Shown piece by piece: positions 27,401 to 39,705 of a stretch of DNA of 64,000 bases. The position numbers were made by a program, and so were the translations under genes. This DNA comes from Coriaria nepalensis. Its lineage: Eukaryota > Streptophyta > Magnoliopsida > Cucurbitales > Coriariaceae. The notes under the pieces are model-generated. The model searched no databases. It was not told the DNA's origin and saw only the letters and a list, made by a program, of their open reading frames with translations. Positions within the stretch are counted from its first letter, which is position 1. The number at the start of each line of letters is the position of its first letter. Where the stretch lies: the NCBI GenBank assembly GCA_027186245.1, contig CP114481.1:45229501-45293500 (forward strand), written 5' to 3'.

Positions 27401-29500
27401 AAGTTTTGTGCATAACTTGCAAATCATCAATGCAAGGAAAGTGTGCATTCGTTTAACCTTAAAGTCATTTGAATGAGTCATTTCAAGTAAATAATTTATT
27501 CCAAAGCAATTCGAACGAACTCTATTTTTGCACTACAAACACAAGTTTTGCGCATAACTTGCAAATGATCAATGCAATGAAAGTGTGCATTCGTTTAACC
27601 TTAAAATCATTTGAATGAGTCATTTCAAGTAAATAACTTATTCCAAAGCAATTCGACCGAATTCTATTTTTGCACTACAAACACAAGTTTTGTGCATAAC
27701 TTGTACATGATCAGTGCAAGGAAAGTGTGCATTCGTTTAACCTTATAATCATTTCAATGAGTCATTTGAAGTCAATATCTTATTTCAAAGCAAGTCGAAC
27801 CAATTCTATTTTTGCACTCCAAACACAAGTTTTGTGCATAACTTGCAAATGATCAATGCAAGGAAAGTGTGCATTCATTTAACCTTTAAATCATTTGAAT
27901 GAGTCATTTCAAGTAAATAACTTATTCAAAAGCAATTCGAACAAATTCTATTTTTGCACTACAAACACAAGTTTTGCGCATAACTTGCAAATGATCAATG
28001 CAATGAAAGTGTGCATTCTTTTAACATTAAAATCATTTGAATGAGTCATTTCAAGTAAATAACTTATTCGAAAGCAATTCGACCGAATTCTATTTTTGCA
28101 CTACAAACACAAGTTTTGTGCATAACTTGCAAATGATCAATGCAATGAAAGTGTGCATTCGTTTAACCTTAAAATCCTTTGAATGAGTCATTTCAAGTCA
28201 ATATCTTATTTCAAAGCAAGTCGAACCAATTCTATTTTTACACTCCAAACACAAGTTTTGTTCATAACTTGCAAATGATCAATGCAAGGAAAGTGTGCAT
28301 TCGTTTAACCTTCAAATCATTTGAATGAGTCATTTCAAATAAATAACTTATTCCAAAGCAATTCGAATGAATTCTATTTTTGCACTACAAACACAAGTTT
28401 TGTGCATAACTTGCAAATGATCAATGCAAGAAAAGTGTGCATTCGTCTAACTTTAAAATCATTTCAATGAGTCATTTCAAGTCAATATCTTATTTCAAAG
28501 CAAGTCGAACGAATTTTATTTTGGCACTCCAAACACAAGTTTTGTGCATAACTTGCAAATGATCAGTGCAAAGAAAGTGTGCATTAGGTTAACCTTAAAA
28601 TCATTCCAGTCAGTCATTTTAAGTCAATAACTTATTTCAAAGCAAGTCGAACGAATTCTATTTTTGCACTACAAACACAAGTTTTGTGCATAACTTGCAA
28701 ATCATCAATGCAAGGAAAGTGTGCATTCGTTTAACATTAAAGTCATTTGAATGAGTCATTTCAAGTAAATAATTTATTCCAAAGCAATTCGAACGAACTC
28801 TATTTTTGCACTACAAACACAAGTTTTGCGCATAACTTGCAAATGATCAATGCAATGAAAGTGTGCATTCGTTTAACCTTAAAATCATTTGAATGAGTCA
28901 TTTCAAGTAAATAACTTATTCCAAAGCAATTCGACCGAATTCTATTTTTGCACTACAAACACAAGTTTTGTGCATAACTTGTACATGATCAGTGCAAGGA
29001 ATGTGTGCATTCGTTTAAACTTATAATCATTTCAATGAGTCATTTGAAGTCAATATCTTATTTCAAAGCAAGTCGAACCAATTCTATTTTTGCACTCCAA
29101 ACACAAGTTTTGTGCATAACTTGCAAATGATCAATGCAATGAAAGTGTGCATTCGTTTAACCTTATAATCATTTCAATGAGTAATTTCACGTCAATATCT
29201 TATTTCGAAGCAAGTCGAACAAATTCTATTTTCGCACTTGAAACACAAGTTTTGCGCATAACTTGGAAATGATCAATGCCAAGAATGTATGCATTAGTTT
29301 AACCTTAAAATCATTTCAATGAGTCATTTCAAGTCAATATCTTATTTCAAACCAAGTCGAACGAATTCTATTTTGGCACTCCAAACACAAGTTTTGTGCA
29401 TAACTTGTACATGATCAGTGCAAGGAAAGTGTGCATTCGTTTAACCTTAAAATCATTTGAATGAGTCATTTCAAGTAAATAACTTATTCCAAAGCAATTC
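24440..29500 (+). repeat. 1,846-bp (13-mer) and 1,278-bp (9-mer) higher-order repeat cluster
   Basis: The rare ATTAGGTTAACC (TAGGTTAACC) lies at 25,461, 27,307 and 28,585; GTTTTGTTCATAAC lies at 25,131, 26,977 and 28,255. Spacings are 1,846 bp and then 1,278 bp, that is 13 and 9 monomers, so the third unit lacks four monomers. CATAACATGC at 24,713 and 26,559 (1,846 bp) and TTAAACTTATAATC at 25,891 and 29,015 (3,124 bp, the sum of both) fit the same scheme. CATAACATGC also occurs at 21,731, 2,982 bp (21 x 142) upstream, so the cluster grew from the 21.4-22 kb region. Confidence 0.88.
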
Positions 29501-31679
29501 GAACGAACTCTATTTTTGCACTACAAACACAAGTTTTGTGCATAACTTGCAAATGATCAATGCAATGAAAGTGTGCATTCGTTTAACCTTAAAATCCTTT
29601 GAATGAGTCATTTCAAGTCAATATCTTATTTCAAAGCAAGTCGAACCAATTCTATTTTTACACTCCAAACACAAGTTTTGTGCATAACTTGCAAATGATC
29701 AATGCAAGGAAAGTGTGCATTCATTTAACCTTAAAATCATTTGAATGAGTCATTTCAAGTAAATAACTTATTCCAAAGCAATTCGAACGAATTCTATTTT
29801 TGCACTACAAACACAAGTTTTGTGCATAACTTGCAAATGGTCAATGCAAGGAAAGTGTGCATTCGTTTAACCATAAAATCATTTGAATGAGTCATTTCAA
29901 GTAAATAATTTATTCCAAAGCAATTCGAACGAACTCTATTTTTGCACTACAAACACAAGTTTTGCGCATAACTTGCAAATGATCAATGCAATGAAAGTGT
30001 GCATTCGTTTAACCTTAAAATCATTTGAATGAGTCATTTCAAGTAAATAACTTATTCCAAAGCAATTCGACCGAATTCTATTTTTGCACTACAAACACAA
30101 GTTTTGTGCATAACTTGTACATGATCAGTGCAAGGAAAGTGTGCATTCGTTTAACCTTATAATTATTTCAATGAGTCATTTGAAGTCAATATCTTATTTC
30201 AAAGCAAGTCGAACCAATTCTATTTTTGCACTCCAAACACAAGTTTTGTGCACAACTTGCAAATGATCAATGCAATGAAAGTGTGCGTTCGTTTAACCTT
30301 ATAATCATTTCAATGAGTCATTTCACGTCAATATCTTATTTCGAAGCAAGTCGAACAAATTCTATTTTCGCACTTGAAACACAAGTTTTACGCATAACTT
30401 GGAAATGATCAATGCAATGAAAGTGTGCATTCGTTTAACCTTAAAATCATTTGAATGAGTCATTTCAAGTAAATAACTTATTCGAAAGCAATTCGAACCA
30501 ATTCTATTTTTGCACTCCAAACACAAGTTTTGTGCATAACTTGCAAATGATCAATGCAATGAAAGTGTGCATTCGTTTAACCTTATAATCATTTCATTGA
30601 GTCATTTCAAGTCAATATCTTATTTCGAAGCAAGTCGAACGAATTCTATTTTCGCACTCCAAACACAAGTTTTGTGCATAACTTGCACACGATCAGTGCA
30701 AGGAAAGTGTGCATTCGTTTAACCTTAAAATCATTTGAATGAGTTATTTCAAGTAAATAACTTATTCCAAAGCAATTCGAACGAATTCTATTTTTGCACT
30801 ACAAACAAAAGTTTTGTGCATAACTTGCAAATGATCAATGCAATGAAAGTGTGCATTCGTTTAACCTTAAAATCATTTGAATGAGTCATTTCAAGTAAAT
30901 AACTTATTCGAAAGCAATTCGACCGAATTCTATTTTTGCACTACAAACACAAGTTTTGTGCATAACTTGCAAATGATCAATGCATTGAAAGTGTGCATTC
31001 GTTTAACCTTAAAATCATTTCAATGAGTCATTTCAAGTCAATATCTTATTTCAAACCAAGTCGAACGAATTCTATTTTGGCACTCCAAACACAAGTTTTG
31101 TGCATAACTTGTACATGATCAGTGCAAGGAAAGTGTGCATTCGTTTAACCTTAAAATCATTTGAATGAGTCATTTCAAGTAAATAACTTATTCCAAAGCA
31201 ATTCGAACGAACTCTATTTTTGCACTACAAACACAAGTTTTGTGCATAACTTGCAAATGATCAATGCAATGAAAGTATGCATTCGTTTAACCTTAAAATC
31301 CTTTGAATGAGTCATTTCAAGTCAATATCTTATTTCAAAGCAAGTCGAACCAATTCTATTTTTACACTCCAAACACAAGTTTTGTGCATAACTTGCAAAT
31401 GATCAATGCAAGGAAAGTGTGCATTCATTTAACCTTAAAATCATTTGAATGAGTCATTTCAAGTAAATAACTTATTCCAAAGCAATTCGAACGAATTCTA
31501 TTTTTGCACTACAAACACAAGTTTTGCGCATAACTTGCAAATGATCAATGCAATGAAAGTATGCATTCGTTTAACCTTAAAATCATTTGAATGAGTCATT
31601 TCAAGTAAATAACTTATTCCAAAGAAATTCGACCGAATTCTATTTTTGCACTACAAACACAAGTTTTGTGCATAACTTG

Positions 31680-33600
31680 CAAATGATCAATGCAATGAAA
31701 GTGTGCATTCGTTTAACCTTAAAATCATTTGAATGAGTCATTTCAAGTCAATATCTTATTTCAAAGCAAGTCGAACCAATTCTATTTTTGCACTCCAAAC
31801 ACAAGTTTTGTGCATAACTTGCAAATGATCAATGCAACGAAAGTGTGCATTCATTTAACCTTAAAATCATTTGAATGAGTCATTTCAAGTAAATAACTTA
31901 TTCCAAAGCAATTCGAACGAATTCTATTTTTACACTCCAAACACAAGTTTTGTGCATAACTTGCAAATGATCAATGCGAGGAAAGTGTGCATTCGTTTAA
32001 CCTTCAAATCATTTGAATGAGTCATTTCAAGTAAATAACTTATTCCAAAGCAATTCGAACGAATTCTATTTTTGCACCACAAACACAAGTTTTGTGCATA
32101 ACTTGCAAATGATCAATGCAACGAAAGTGTGCATTCATTTAACCTTATAATCATTTGAATGAGTCATTTCAAGTCAATATCTTATTCCAAAGCAATTCGA
32201 ACGAATTCTATTTTTGCACTACAAACACAAGTTTTGTGCATAACTTGCAAATGATCAATGCAATGAAAGTGTGCATTCGTTTAACCTTAAAATCATTTGA
32301 ATGAGTCATTTCAAGTCAATATCTTATTTCAAAGCAAGTCGAACCAATTCTATTTTTGCACTCCAAACACAAGTTTTGTGCATAACTTGCAAATGACCAA
32401 TGCAACGAAAGTGTGCATTCATTTAACCTTAAAATCATTTGAATGAGTCATTTCAAGTAAATAACTTATTCCAAAGCAATTCGAACGAATTCTATTTTTG
32501 CACTACAAACAAAAGTTTTGTGCATAACTTGCAAATGATCAATGCAATGAAAGTGTGCATTCGTTTAACCTTAAAATCATTTGAATGAGTCATTTCAAGT
32601 AAATAACTTATTCGAAAGCAATTCGACCGAATTCTATTTTGGCACTACAAACACAAGTTTTGTGCATAACTTGCAAATGATCAATGCATTGAAAGTGTGC
32701 ATTCGTTTAACCTTACAATCCTTTGAATGAGTCATTTCAAGTCAATATCGTATTTCAAAGCAAGTCGAACCAATTCTATTTTTAGACTCCAAACACAAGT
32801 TTTGTGCATAACTTGCAAATGATCAATGCGAGGAAAGTGTGCATTCGTTTAACCTTCAAATCATTTGAATGAGTCATTTCAAGTAAATAACTTATTCCAA
32901 AGCAATTCGAACGAATTCTATTTTTGCACTACAAACACAAGTTTTGTGCATAACTTGCAAATGATCAATTGAATGAAAGTGTGCATTCGTTTAACCTTAA
33001 AATCATTTGAATGAGTCATTTCAAGTAAATAACTTATTCGAAAGCAATTCGACCGAATTCTATTTTTGCACTACAAACACAAGTTTTGTGCATAACTTGC
33101 AAATGATCAATGCAATGAAAGTGTGCATTCGTTTAACCTTATAATCATTTCAATGAGTCATTTCAAGTCAATATCTTATTTCAAAGCAAGTCGAACCAAT
33201 TCTATTTTTGCACTCCAAACACAAGTTTTGTGCATAACTTGCAAATGATCAATGCAATGAAAGTGTGCATTCGTTTAACCTTATAATCATTTCAATGAGT
33301 CATTTCACGTCAATATCTTATTTCGAAGCAAGTTAAACAAATTCTATTTTCGCACTTGAAACACAAGTTTTGCGCATAACTTGGAAATGATCAATGCCAA
33401 GAATGTATGCATTAGTTTAACCTTAAAATCATTTCAATGAGTCATTTCAAGTCAATATCTTATTTCAAAGCAAGTCGAACCAATTCTATTTTTACACTCC
33501 AAACACAAGTTTTGTGCATAACTTTCAAATGATCAATGCGAGGAAAGTGTGCATTCGTTTAACCTTAAAATCATTTGAATGAGTCATTTCAAGTAAATAA
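31680..33600 (+). repeat. 1.9-kb segment copied 6,106 bp away (37.79-39.70 kb)
   Basis: Exact 6,106-bp (43 x 142) spacing links AAATGACCAATGC (32,391 and 38,497), TCAATGCATTG (32,681 and 38,787) and ATAACTTTCAAATG (ACTTTCAAAT at 33,521 and 39,627). The order of A, B and C monomers between these marks is conserved. The match ends near 33,600/39,705, where one copy carries GAACGAACTC and the other GACCGAATTC. Confidence 0.85.
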
Positions 33601-33789
33601 CTTATTCCAAAGCAATTCGAACGAACTCTATTTTTGTACTACAAACACAAGTTTTGTGCATAACTTGCAAATGATCAATGCAATGAAAGTGTGCATTCGT
33701 TTAACCTTAAAATCCTTTGAATGAGTCATTTCAAGTCAATATCTTATTTCAAAGCAAGTCGAACCAATTCTATTTTTACACTCCAAACA

Positions 33790-36010
33790 CAAGTTTTGTG
33801 CATAACTTGCAAATGATCAATGCAAGGAAAGTGTGCATTCATTTAACCTTAAAATCATTTGAATGAGTCATTTCAAGTAAATAACTTATTCCAAAGCAAT
33901 TCGAACGAATTCTATTTTTGCACTACAAACACAAGTTTTGCGCATAACTTGCAAATGATCAATGCAATGAAAGTGTGCATTCGTTTAACCTTATAATCAT
34001 TTCAATGAGTCATTTCAAGTCAATATCTTATTTCAAAGCAAGTCGAACCAATTCTATTTTTGCACTCCAAACAGAAGTTTTGTGCATAACTTGCAAATGA
34101 TCAATGCAACGAAAGTGTGCATTCGTTTAACCTTAAAATCATTTCGATGAGTCATTTCAAGTCAATATCGTATTTCAAAGCAAGTCGTACGAATTCTATT
34201 TTCGCACTTCAAACACAAGTTTTGTGCATAACTTGGAAATGATCAATGCCAGGAATGTGTGCATTAGTTTAACATTAAAATGATTTCAATGAGTCATTTC
34301 AAGTCAATATCTTATTTCAAAGCAAGTCGATCGAATTCTATTTTCGCACTCTAAACCCAAGTTTTGTGCATAACTTGGAAATGATCAATGCCAGGAATGT
34401 GTGCATTCGTTTAACCTTAAAATCATTTGAATGAGTCATTTCAAGTAAATAACTTATTCCAAAGCAAGTCGAACAAATTCTATTTTTACACTCCAAACAC
34501 AAGTTTTGTGCATAACTTGCAAATGATCAATGCGAGGAAAGTGTGCATTCGTTTAACCTTCAAATCATTTGAATGAGTCATTTCAAGTAAATAACTTATT
34601 CCAAAGCAATTCGAACGAATTCTATTTTTGCACCACAAACACAAGTTTTGTGCATAACTTGCAAATGATCAATGCAATGAAAGTGTGCATTCGTTTAACC
34701 TTAAAATCATTTGAATGAGTCATTTCAAGTAAATAACTTATTCGAAAGCAATTCGACCGAATTCTATTTTTGCACTACAAACACAAGTTTTGTGCATAAC
34801 TTGCAAATGATCAATGCAATGAAAGTGTGCATTCGTTTAACCTTATAATCATTTCAATGAGTCATTTCAAGTCAATATCTTATTTCAGAGCAAGTCGAAC
34901 CAATTCTATTTTTGCACTCCAAACACAAGTTTTGTGCATAACTTGCAAATGATCAATGCAACGAAAGTGTGCATTCGTTTAACCTTAAAATCATTTCGAT
35001 GAGTCATTTCAAGTCAATATCGTATTTCGAAGCAAGTCGTACGAATTCTATTTTCGCACTTCGAACACAAGTTTTGTGCATAACTTGGAAATGATCAATG
35101 CCAGGAATGTGTGCATTAGTTTAGCATTAAAATCATTTCAATGAGTCATTTCAAGTCAATATCTTATTTCAAAGCAAGTCGATCGAATTCTATTTTCGCA
35201 CTCTAAACCAAAGTTTTGTGCATAACTTGGAAATGATCAATGCCAGGAATGTGTGCATTCGTTTAACCTTAAAATCATTTGAATGAGTCATTTCAAGTAA
35301 ATAACTTATTCGAAAGCAAGTCGAACAAATTCTATTTTTACACTCCAAACACAAGTTTTGTGCATAACTTGCAAATGATCAATGCGAGGAAAGTGTGCAT
35401 TCGTTTAACCTTCAAATCATTTGAATGAGTCATTTCAAGTAAATAACTTATTCCAAAGCAATTCGAACGAATTCTATTTTTGCACCACAAACACAAGTTT
35501 TGTGCATAACTTGCAAATGATCAATGCAACGAAAGTGTGCATTCATTTAACCTTATAATCATTTGAATGAGTCATTTCAAGTCAATATCTTATTCCAAAG
35601 CAATTCGAACGAATTCTATTTTTGCACTACAAACACAAGTTTTGTGCATAACTTGCAAATGATCAATGCAACGAAAGTGTGCATTCGTTTAACCTTAAAA
35701 TCATTTCGATGAGTCATTTCAAGTAAATAACTTATTCGAAAGCAATTCGACCGAATTCTATTTTCGCACTACAAACACAAGTTTTGTGCATAACTTGCAA
35801 ATGATCAATGCAATGAAAGTGTGCATTAGTTTAGCATTAAAATCATTTGAATGAGTCATTTCAAGTCAATAATTTATTCCAAAGCAATTCGAACGAACTC
35901 TATTTTTGCACTACAAACACAAGTTTTGTGCATAACTTGGAAATGATCAATGCCAGGAAAGTGTGCATTCGTTTAACCTTAAAATCATTTGAATGAGTCA
36001 TTTCAAGTAA
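33790..36010 (+). repeat. Partner copy of the 22.0-24.2 kb segment
   Basis: This is the second member of the pair 11,786 bp apart. It carries the CGTACGAATTC variant twice (about 34,189 and 35,039), whereas the partner has CGAACCAATTC at the second site; see the conversion-like patch at 23,254-23,316. It also includes TTTCAGAGCAAG, TGCACCACAAAC and GATCGAATTC monomers in the same order as the partner. Confidence 0.86.
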
Positions 36011-37789
36011 ATAACTTATTCCAAAGCAAGTCGAACCAATTCTATTTTTACACTCCAAACACAAGTTTTGTGCATAACTTGCAAATGATCAATGCGAGGA
36101 AAGTGTGCATTCATTTAACCTTCAAATCATTTGAATGAGTCATTTCAAGTAAATAACTTATTCCAAAGCAATTCGAACGAATTCTATTTTTGCACCACAA
36201 ACACAAGTTTTGTGCATAACTTGCAAATGATCAATGCAATGAAAGTGTGCATTCGTTTAACCTTAAAATCATTTGAATGAGTCATTTCAAGTAAATAACT
36301 TATTCGAAAGCAATTCGACCGAATTCTATTTTTGCACTACAAACACAATTTTTGTGCATAACTTGCAAATGATCAATGCAATGAAAGTGTGCATTCGTTT
36401 AACCTTATAATCATTTCAATGAGTCATTTCAAGTCAATATCTTATTTCAAAGCAAGTCGAACCAATTCTATTTTTGCACTCCAAACACAAGTTTTGTGCA
36501 TAATTTGCAAATGATCAATGCAATGAAAGTGTGCATTCGTTTAACCTTAAAATCATTTTGATGAGTCATTTCAAGTCAATATCGTATTTCGAAGCAAGTC
36601 GTACGAATTCTATTTTCGCACTTCAAACACAAGTTTTGTGCATAACTTGGAAATGATCAATGCTAGGAATGTGTGCATTAGTTTAGCATTAAAATCATTT
36701 CAATGAGTCATTTCAAGTCAATATCTTATTTCAAAGCAAGTCGATCGAATTCTATTTTCGCACTCTAAACCCAAGTGTTGTGCATAACTTGGAAATGATC
36801 AATGCCAGGAATGTGTGCATTCGTTTAACCTTAAAATCATTTGAATGAGTCATTTCAAGTAAATAACTTATTCCAAATCAATTCGAACGAATTCTATTTT
36901 TGCACTACAAACACAAGTTTTGTGCATAACTTGCAAATGATCAATGCAATGAAAGCGTGCATTCGTTTAACCTTATAATCATTTCAATGAGTCATTTCAA
37001 GTCAATATCTTATTTCGGAGCAAGTCGAACGAATTCTATTTTCGCACTTCAAACACAAGTTTTGCGCATAACTTGGAAATGATCAATGCCAAGAATGTGT
37101 GCATTAGTTTAACCTTAAAATCATTTGAATGAGTCATTTCAAGGCAATATCTTATTTCAAACCAAGTCGAACGAATTCTATTTTGGCACTCCAAACACAA
37201 GTTTTGTGCATAACTTGCACATGATCAGTGCAAGGAAAGTGTGCATTCGTTTAACCTTAAAAGCATTTGTATGAGTCATTTCAAGTAAATAATTTATTCC
37301 AAAGCAATTCGAACGAACTCTATTTTTGCACTACAAACACAAGTTCTGTGCATAACTTGCAAATGATCAATGCAATGAAAGTGTGCATTCGTTTAACCTT
37401 AAAATCATTTGAATGAGTCATTTCAAGTCAATATCTTATTTCAAAGCAAGTCGAACCAATTCTATTTTTGCACTACAAACACAAGTTTTGTGCATAACTT
37501 GCAAATGATCAATGCAAGGAAAGTGTGCATTCATTTAACCTTAAAATCATTTGAATGAGTCATTTCAAGTAAATAACTTATTCCAAAGCAATTCGAACGA
37601 ATTCTATTTTTGCACTACAAACACAAGTTTTTCGCATAACTTGCAAATGATCAATGCAATGAAAGTGTGCATTCGTTTAACCTTAAAATCATTTGAATGA
37701 GTCATTTCAAGTAAATAATTTATTCCAAAGCAATTCGAACGAACTCTATTTTTGCACTATAAACACAAGTTCTGTGCATAACTTGCAAA

Positions 37790-39705
37790 TGATCAATGCA
37801 ATGAAAGTGTGCATTCGTTTAACCTTAAAATCATTTGAATGAGTCATTTCAAGTCAATATCTTATTTCAAAGCAAGTCGAACCAATTCTATTTTTGCACT
37901 CCAAACACAAGTTTTGTGCATAACTTGCAAATGATCAATGCAACGAAAGTGTGCATTCATTTAACCTTAAAATCATTTGAATGAGTCATTTCAAGTAAAT
38001 AACTTATTCCAAAGCAATTCGAACGAATTCTATTTTTACACTCCAAACACAAGTTTTGTGCATAACTTGCAAATGATCAATGCGAGGAAAGTGTGCATTC
38101 GTTTAACCTTCAAATCATTTGAATGAGTCATTTCAAGTAAATAACTTATTCCAAAGCAATTCGAACGAATTCTATTTTTGCACCACAAACACAAGTTTTG
38201 TGCATAACTTGCAAATGATCAATGCAACGAAAGTGTGCATTCATTTAACCTTATAATCATTTGAATGAGTCATTTCAAGTCAATATCTTATTCCAAAGCA
38301 ATTCGAACGAATTCTATTTTTGCACTACAAACACAAGTTTTGTGCATAACATGCAAATGATCAATGCAATGAAAGTGTGCATTCGTTTAACCTTAAAATC
38401 ATTTGAATGAGTCATTTCAAGTCAATATCTTATTTCAAAGCAAGTCGAACCAATTCTATTTTTGCACTCCAAACACAAGTTTTGTGCATAACTTGCAAAT
38501 GACCAATGCAACGAAAGTGTGCATTCATTTAACCTTAAAATCATTTGAATGAGTCATTTCAAGTAAATAACTTATTCCAAAGCAATTCGAACGAATTCTA
38601 TTTTTGCACTACAAACAAAAGTTTTGTGCATAACTTGCAAATGATCAATGCAATGAAAGTGTGCATTCGTTTAACCTTAAAATCATTTGAATGAGTCATT
38701 TCAAGTAAATAACTTATTCGAAAGCAATTCGACCGAATTCTATTTTTGCACTACAAACACAAGTTTTGTGCATAACTTGCAAATGATCAATGCATTGAAA
38801 GTGTGCATTCGTTTAACCTTACAATCCTTTGAATGAGTCATTTCAAGTCAATATCGTATTTCAAAGCAAGTCGAACCAATTCTATTTTTACACTCCAAAC
38901 ACAAGTTTTGTGCATAACTTGCAAATGATCAATGCGAGGAAAGTGTGCATTCGTTTAACCTTCAAGTCATTTGAATGAGTCATTTCAAGTAAATAACTTA
39001 TTCCAAAGCAATTCGAACGAATTCTATTTTTGCACTACAAACACAAGTTTTGTGCATAACTTGCAAACGATCAATGCAATGAAAGTGTGCATTCGTTTAA
39101 CCTTAAAATCATTTGAATGAGTCATTTCAAGTAAATAACTTATTCGAAAGCAATTCGACCGAATTCTATTTTTGCCCTACAAACACAAGTTTTGTGCATA
39201 ACTTGCAAATGATCAATGCAATGAAAGTGTGCATTCGTTTAACCTTATAATCATTTCAATGAGTCATTTCAACTCAATATCTTATTTCAAAGCAAGTCGA
39301 ACCAATTCTATTTTTGCACTCCAAACACAAGTTTTGTGCATAACTTGCAAATGATCAATGCAATGAAAGTGTGCATTCGTTTAACCTTATAATCATTTCA
39401 ATGAGTCATTTCACGTCAATATCTTATTTCGAAGCAAGTTGAACAAATTCTATTTTCGCACTTGAAACACAAGTTTTGCGCATAACTTGGAAATGATCAA
39501 TGCCAAGAATGTATGCATTAGTTTAACCTTAAAATCATTTCAATGAGTCATTTCAAGTCAATATCTTATTTCAAAGCAAGTCGAACCAATTCTATTTTTA
39601 CACTCCAAACACAAGTTTTGTGCATAACTTTCAAATGATCAATGCGAGGAAAGTGTGCATTCGTTTAACCTTAAAATCATTTGAATGAGTCATTTCAAGT
39701 AAATA
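37790..39705 (+). repeat. Partner copy of the 31.7-33.6 kb segment, with a 568-bp tail duplication
   Basis: This is the downstream member of the 6,106-bp pair. Right after it the unusual TTTTTGCCCTACAAAC variant occurs twice, at 39,171 and 39,739, 568 bp (4 x 142) apart, marking a further local 4-mer duplication that the upstream partner lacks. Confidence 0.8.
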
